In this document: positions 13,985 to 16,521 of the stretch, piece after piece
Position numbering within the stretch: the first letter of the stretch is position 1
Layout: each line of letters starts with the position of its first letter
Assembly: GCA_031278115.1 (NCBI GenBank)
Contig: JAITKZ010000016.1
Location: 1 to 16,521 of the forward strand
From: Endomicrobium sp.
GTDB lineage: Bacteria; Elusimicrobiota; Endomicrobiia; Endomicrobiales; Endomicrobiaceae
DNA: 16,521 nucleotides
Direction of reading: 5' to 3'
Program-made: the position numbers and the translations under genes
Notes under the pieces: model-generated
What the model saw: only the letters and a program-made list of their open reading frames with translations
What the model was told of the DNA's origin: nothing
Database searches by the model: none

Positions 13985-16521
13985 ATGCGAAAGATTATAA
14001 TATTTTTTATTGTCTTAGTTTTGCCTATTTCCGTATATTGCGCAAGAGGGCGTATCTTAATTCCTTACTTGCAAAAATATGTAAGCGTCAAAACTGGACA
14101 TAACATATCTATAGGTAACTTTTCATTATCTCCGTTTAAATTATCTCTTAAAGACATTGATGCGGACGGTGTTATAAAAGTCCGAAAGATTACCTTTAAA
14201 TTAAATCTATTTAAATTTCTTTTTAATATTTTATCCCCTTTAGGAAGTATAAGACAAATTGAAGTATCTAATATTGAGATTGATTTAAAAGAAAATCAAG
14301 ATGTTCCAGCTCTAAAACCGAGCGAAAAGAAAGCTGTTTTAAAACTTCCGGAAATGGGTATTGATGTTTATATAAATGAAGTTTTAATTAAACAAGGAAC
14401 AGCGGTTTTTAATATAACCGATGCTTATGTGTATGTTGATACAAATACGATAAAGTTAGATTCAGTTTTACATGCAGCTGGACACTCAATTAAACTTGAA
14501 GCTTTATTGAAACAAAAAGAAGGCTATCTTTTTGATGGAACAGTTCTTTTTAAATCTAAAAATAAGGCTAATATGCTTATAAATTCTAATGGGGTTATTG
14601 ATTTATTATCCTTTAATTCTGATTGGAATATATCTATTGTAAAGTTAAATTACAAAGGTTTTGATTTTGGCGGAGCTTCGGGAACTTTATTAAAAAATGA
14701 AAAAGGCATTGATATTAAACTTGTTGGTAACTTTGGAAAATTTAAAGTAAGCGGTCTGCTTAGCAATACAATAAATGCAGAAACATTTATTGATCTTTCT
14801 CAAACAAGTAAACATGTATCTGGCAGACTTAGCATGAATTTTAAAAAACGAAAAGACTTAAAAGAATTAAATCTCAAGGCTTCAAAATTAAATGCTTTTA
14901 ATTTTAATATAGGAAGTTTTGAATTATTAAGCAGTAAAAATAATAATGGTACATACAAGGTTGTTTGCGACTATGGTTTGAGAAAACGTTTGGAAGCTGT
15001 TTATTTACAAGGTGGAGATTATGAAGGCGATTTAATTATAAGAGATAAAAAATTAGGGTATGTAAAAGGAAATGTCAAGACAGGAACAATTACTGTTGAT
15101 GTTAAAAATATAAATGTAACCGATATGCCTCTAATCCCTGTTGTAGTAGAAAGTGCTGATGGAAAGGTAAATATTTCTGGAAATATAAATGAAGATTCAG
15201 GCAAGATTGATTTCTCTTTTATATCTAATATGAACATGGTTGACGCCAAAGGGACCGTAATACGCGATAAAGATAAATATATTTTTGATTTTTATAAATG
15301 TGACGATTCAGTTTTATTAAAGCATATCGTTTCAAACGGCAATATAATATCTACAGATTTTAAATTTAAAAAAATCAATATTTTAAACGTTTTGCGCGTT
15401 ATAGGACATTCGGAAATAGATATTTCAGGAACGGCAGGCGGTAATATAAGCTATGAAAAAGATGCGGGTATAAAGCTTGATCTTAGAGCTTGTGATGGAG
15501 CATTTTATGGGAATGATTTTAAGGAATTTGAAGTAAGAGGAGAAGCGGATTTAAATAAAGTAGATATTGAGCGTTTTGTTATTAAAAATGCTTCAAATAC
15601 TGCTATAGCTAATATAAAAGGACTGATAGGTTTTACAAATGAAAATCCTGAATCTTTTATGTATATTGACTTAAAAGATATTATTGTACAAGGCGTTAAA
15701 GCTGATTGCCATAGCGAATTTCACGGTTATTTAAGCGATGGAAAAGTGGTAAAAGGCGTATTAAAGAGCATGGGAACAAAGATAGGTGGCATTTCTTTGG
15801 GAAGCATGGAAGCCGATGTAAATATTTCAACAAGAAAGCTTGAATTGTTAAAGTTAAAATCTGATAATGGATTGAACGCTACACTATCGGCAAATTTAGA
15901 AAGAAACGAGATAACTGGCATTATTGATTTCAAAAATACGAATATAGACGGAGTATATCCCGGAATTGTTGGATTTTTAGATGCTTCTGTAAAATTTTCA
16001 GGCAAATTAAATAATCCTTATATTGAAATTTCCTCTTTGTTAAAAAAAGGCGCGTATTTATCTCAACCATTTTCTTTATCGTCTGCAATTTTTCATAAAG
16101 ACGGAATCGTGAACATAGGTAAAACGAATATTATATCAGGCAAGGCAAAAGTCTCTCTCTCAGGAGCATATTCAAGCGCAGGACGTCTGCAGGTAAGCGT
16201 AAATAATTTAAACGAGAATATTATAAATATATTGACAGGATTTACATTGCCGTTTAAGGGTGAATTTTTTGGAAAAGGAGAAATTCGTTTTCGTGATAAA
16301 AAACCGGAACTTAAGATACTTCTGGATACTAAAAATGCTTATGTAAGCTCTTTAAAATTAAAAGATCTTAAAACTGAAATTGAAATTGTCAATAAAAACA
16401 TTGCAATAAAGTCCGCTTCTGCAAAAATTTCTAATAGTGAAATAAGGATTGATAAAGGTTTTTGTGATTTAAATAACAATAAATATTTTTTAGATTTATT
16501 TTTGCTAAATATTCATGCTGG
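13985..16521 (+). CDS. AsmA/TamB-like envelope protein, 3'-partial
   Basis: The frame is open from ATG 13985 to the end of the window, 845 codons without a stop, so the gene continues beyond it. The protein begins with an uncleaved-looking signal anchor (about residues 3-20), then 'VSVKTGHNISIGNFSLSPFKLSLKDI' (split here, 33-58), the typical AsmA/TamB opening in which a short helix leads into a repeated beta-taco. The rest is long runs of alternating beta-strands, with recurring 'GxxxxxGxI' glycines and 'ISGNINEDSG', 'KFSGKLNNPYIEI' (very TamB/AsmA-like) and 'LSGAYSSAGRLQVSV' elements. Such proteins span the periplasm and are linked to phospholipid transport and outer-membrane protein assembly. 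TAAGG at 13975-13979 supports the start. The gap after ilvE is 87 bases, with no convincing promoter. Whether it is TamB, YhdP or another AsmA-like branch cannot be decided without the C-terminus. Confidence 0.8.
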   Translation, partial: MRKIIIFFIVLVLPISVYCARGRILIPYLQKYVSVKTGHNISIGNFSLSPFKLSLKDIDADGVIKVRKITFKLNLFKFLFNILSPLGSIRQIEVSNIEIDLKENQDVPALKPSEKKAVLKLPEMGIDVYINEVLIKQGTAVFNITDAYVYVDTNTIKLDSVLHAAGHSIKLEALLKQKEGYLFDGTVLFKSKNKANMLINSNGVIDLLSFNSDWNISIVKLNYKGFDFGGASGTLLKNEKGIDIKLVGNFGKFKVSGLLSNTINAETFIDLSQTSKHVSGRLSMNFKKRKDLKELNLKASKLNAFNFNIGSFELLSSKNNNGTYKVVCDYGLRKRLEAVYLQGGDYEGDLIIRDKKLGYVKGNVKTGTITVDVKNINVTDMPLIPVVVESADGKVNISGNINEDSGKIDFSFISNMNMVDAKGTVIRDKDKYIFDFYKCDDSVLLKHIVSNGNIISTDFKFKKINILNVLRVIGHSEIDISGTAGGNISYEKDAGIKLDLRACDGAFYGNDFKEFEVRGEADLNKVDIERFVIKNASNTAIANIKGLIGFTNENPESFMYIDLKDIIVQGVKADCHSEFHGYLSDGKVVKGVLKSMGTKIGGISLGSMEADVNISTRKLELLKLKSDNGLNATLSANLERNEITGIIDFKNTNIDGVYPGIVGFLDASVKFSGKLNNPYIEISSLLKKGAYLSQPFSLSSAIFHKDGIVNIGKTNIISGKAKVSLSGAYSSAGRLQVSVNNLNENIINILTGFTLPFKGEFFGKGEIRFRDKKPELKILLDTKNAYVSSLKLKDLKTEIEIVNKNIAIKSASAKISNSEIRIDKGFCDLNNNKYFLDLFLLNIHA

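Noticed and set aside
1..16521. tRNA, rRNA, CRISPR arrays, insertion sequences and phage genes
   Set aside because: Looked for throughout; no cloverleaf with CCA-type ends, no regularly spaced repeats and no transposase or integrase motifs were seen.

Overview
The window is AT-rich (roughly 30-35% GC by eye) and comes from a didermic, Gram-negative-type bacterium. It holds an outer-membrane beta-barrel, a Lol lipoprotein-release transporter and an AsmA/TamB-like envelope protein. The low GC, the lysS-lolC-lolD order and the style of the proteins suggest Elusimicrobiota, possibly Endomicrobium or a relative. That assignment is inference and nothing here proves it.

Layout. Positions 1-1740 are the 3' part of a large outer-membrane protein gene, followed with an overlapping start by comF (1740-2465). 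A GC-rich intergenic block with three hairpins (about 2495-2625) separates these from a compact Tad/Flp pilus operon: a TadE-like pseudopilin, Flp pilin, CpaB/RcpC, a fused TadZ-TadA protein, TadB and TadC (2728-7984). A lone membrane sensor-like gene (8017-9033) lies on the minus strand. Then come a DUF192 gene and a housekeeping cluster behind a good sigma-70-type promoter: lysS, a single LolC/E-type permease, lolD and an IlvE-type aminotransferase. The last gene, 13985 to the window end, is the 5' part of a long AsmA/TamB-like protein.

How the genes work together. In the pilus cluster, the motor ATPase (TadA part), the inner-membrane platform (TadB, TadC), CpaB and two type-III-signal pilins form the inner-membrane half of a Tad secretion/pilus machine. 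No secretin (RcpA/CpaC), prepilin peptidase (TadV/CpaA), TadD or TadG is visible here, so those parts must be elsewhere, replaced or absent. The lol pair, the beta-barrel and the AsmA/TamB-like protein concern outer-membrane building.

Two points stand out. First, the N-terminal 230 or so residues of the TadA protein look like a TadZ/MinD-fold domain without a Walker A motif, fused to the ATPase. Second, tadC is broken in the reading frame exactly at an in-frame A_AAA_AAG heptamer, the dnaX-type -1 slippery sequence. A -1 shift there restores the canonical TadC C-terminal membrane segment. This could be programmed frameshifting, polymerase slippage, a recent inactivating indel or an assembly error.
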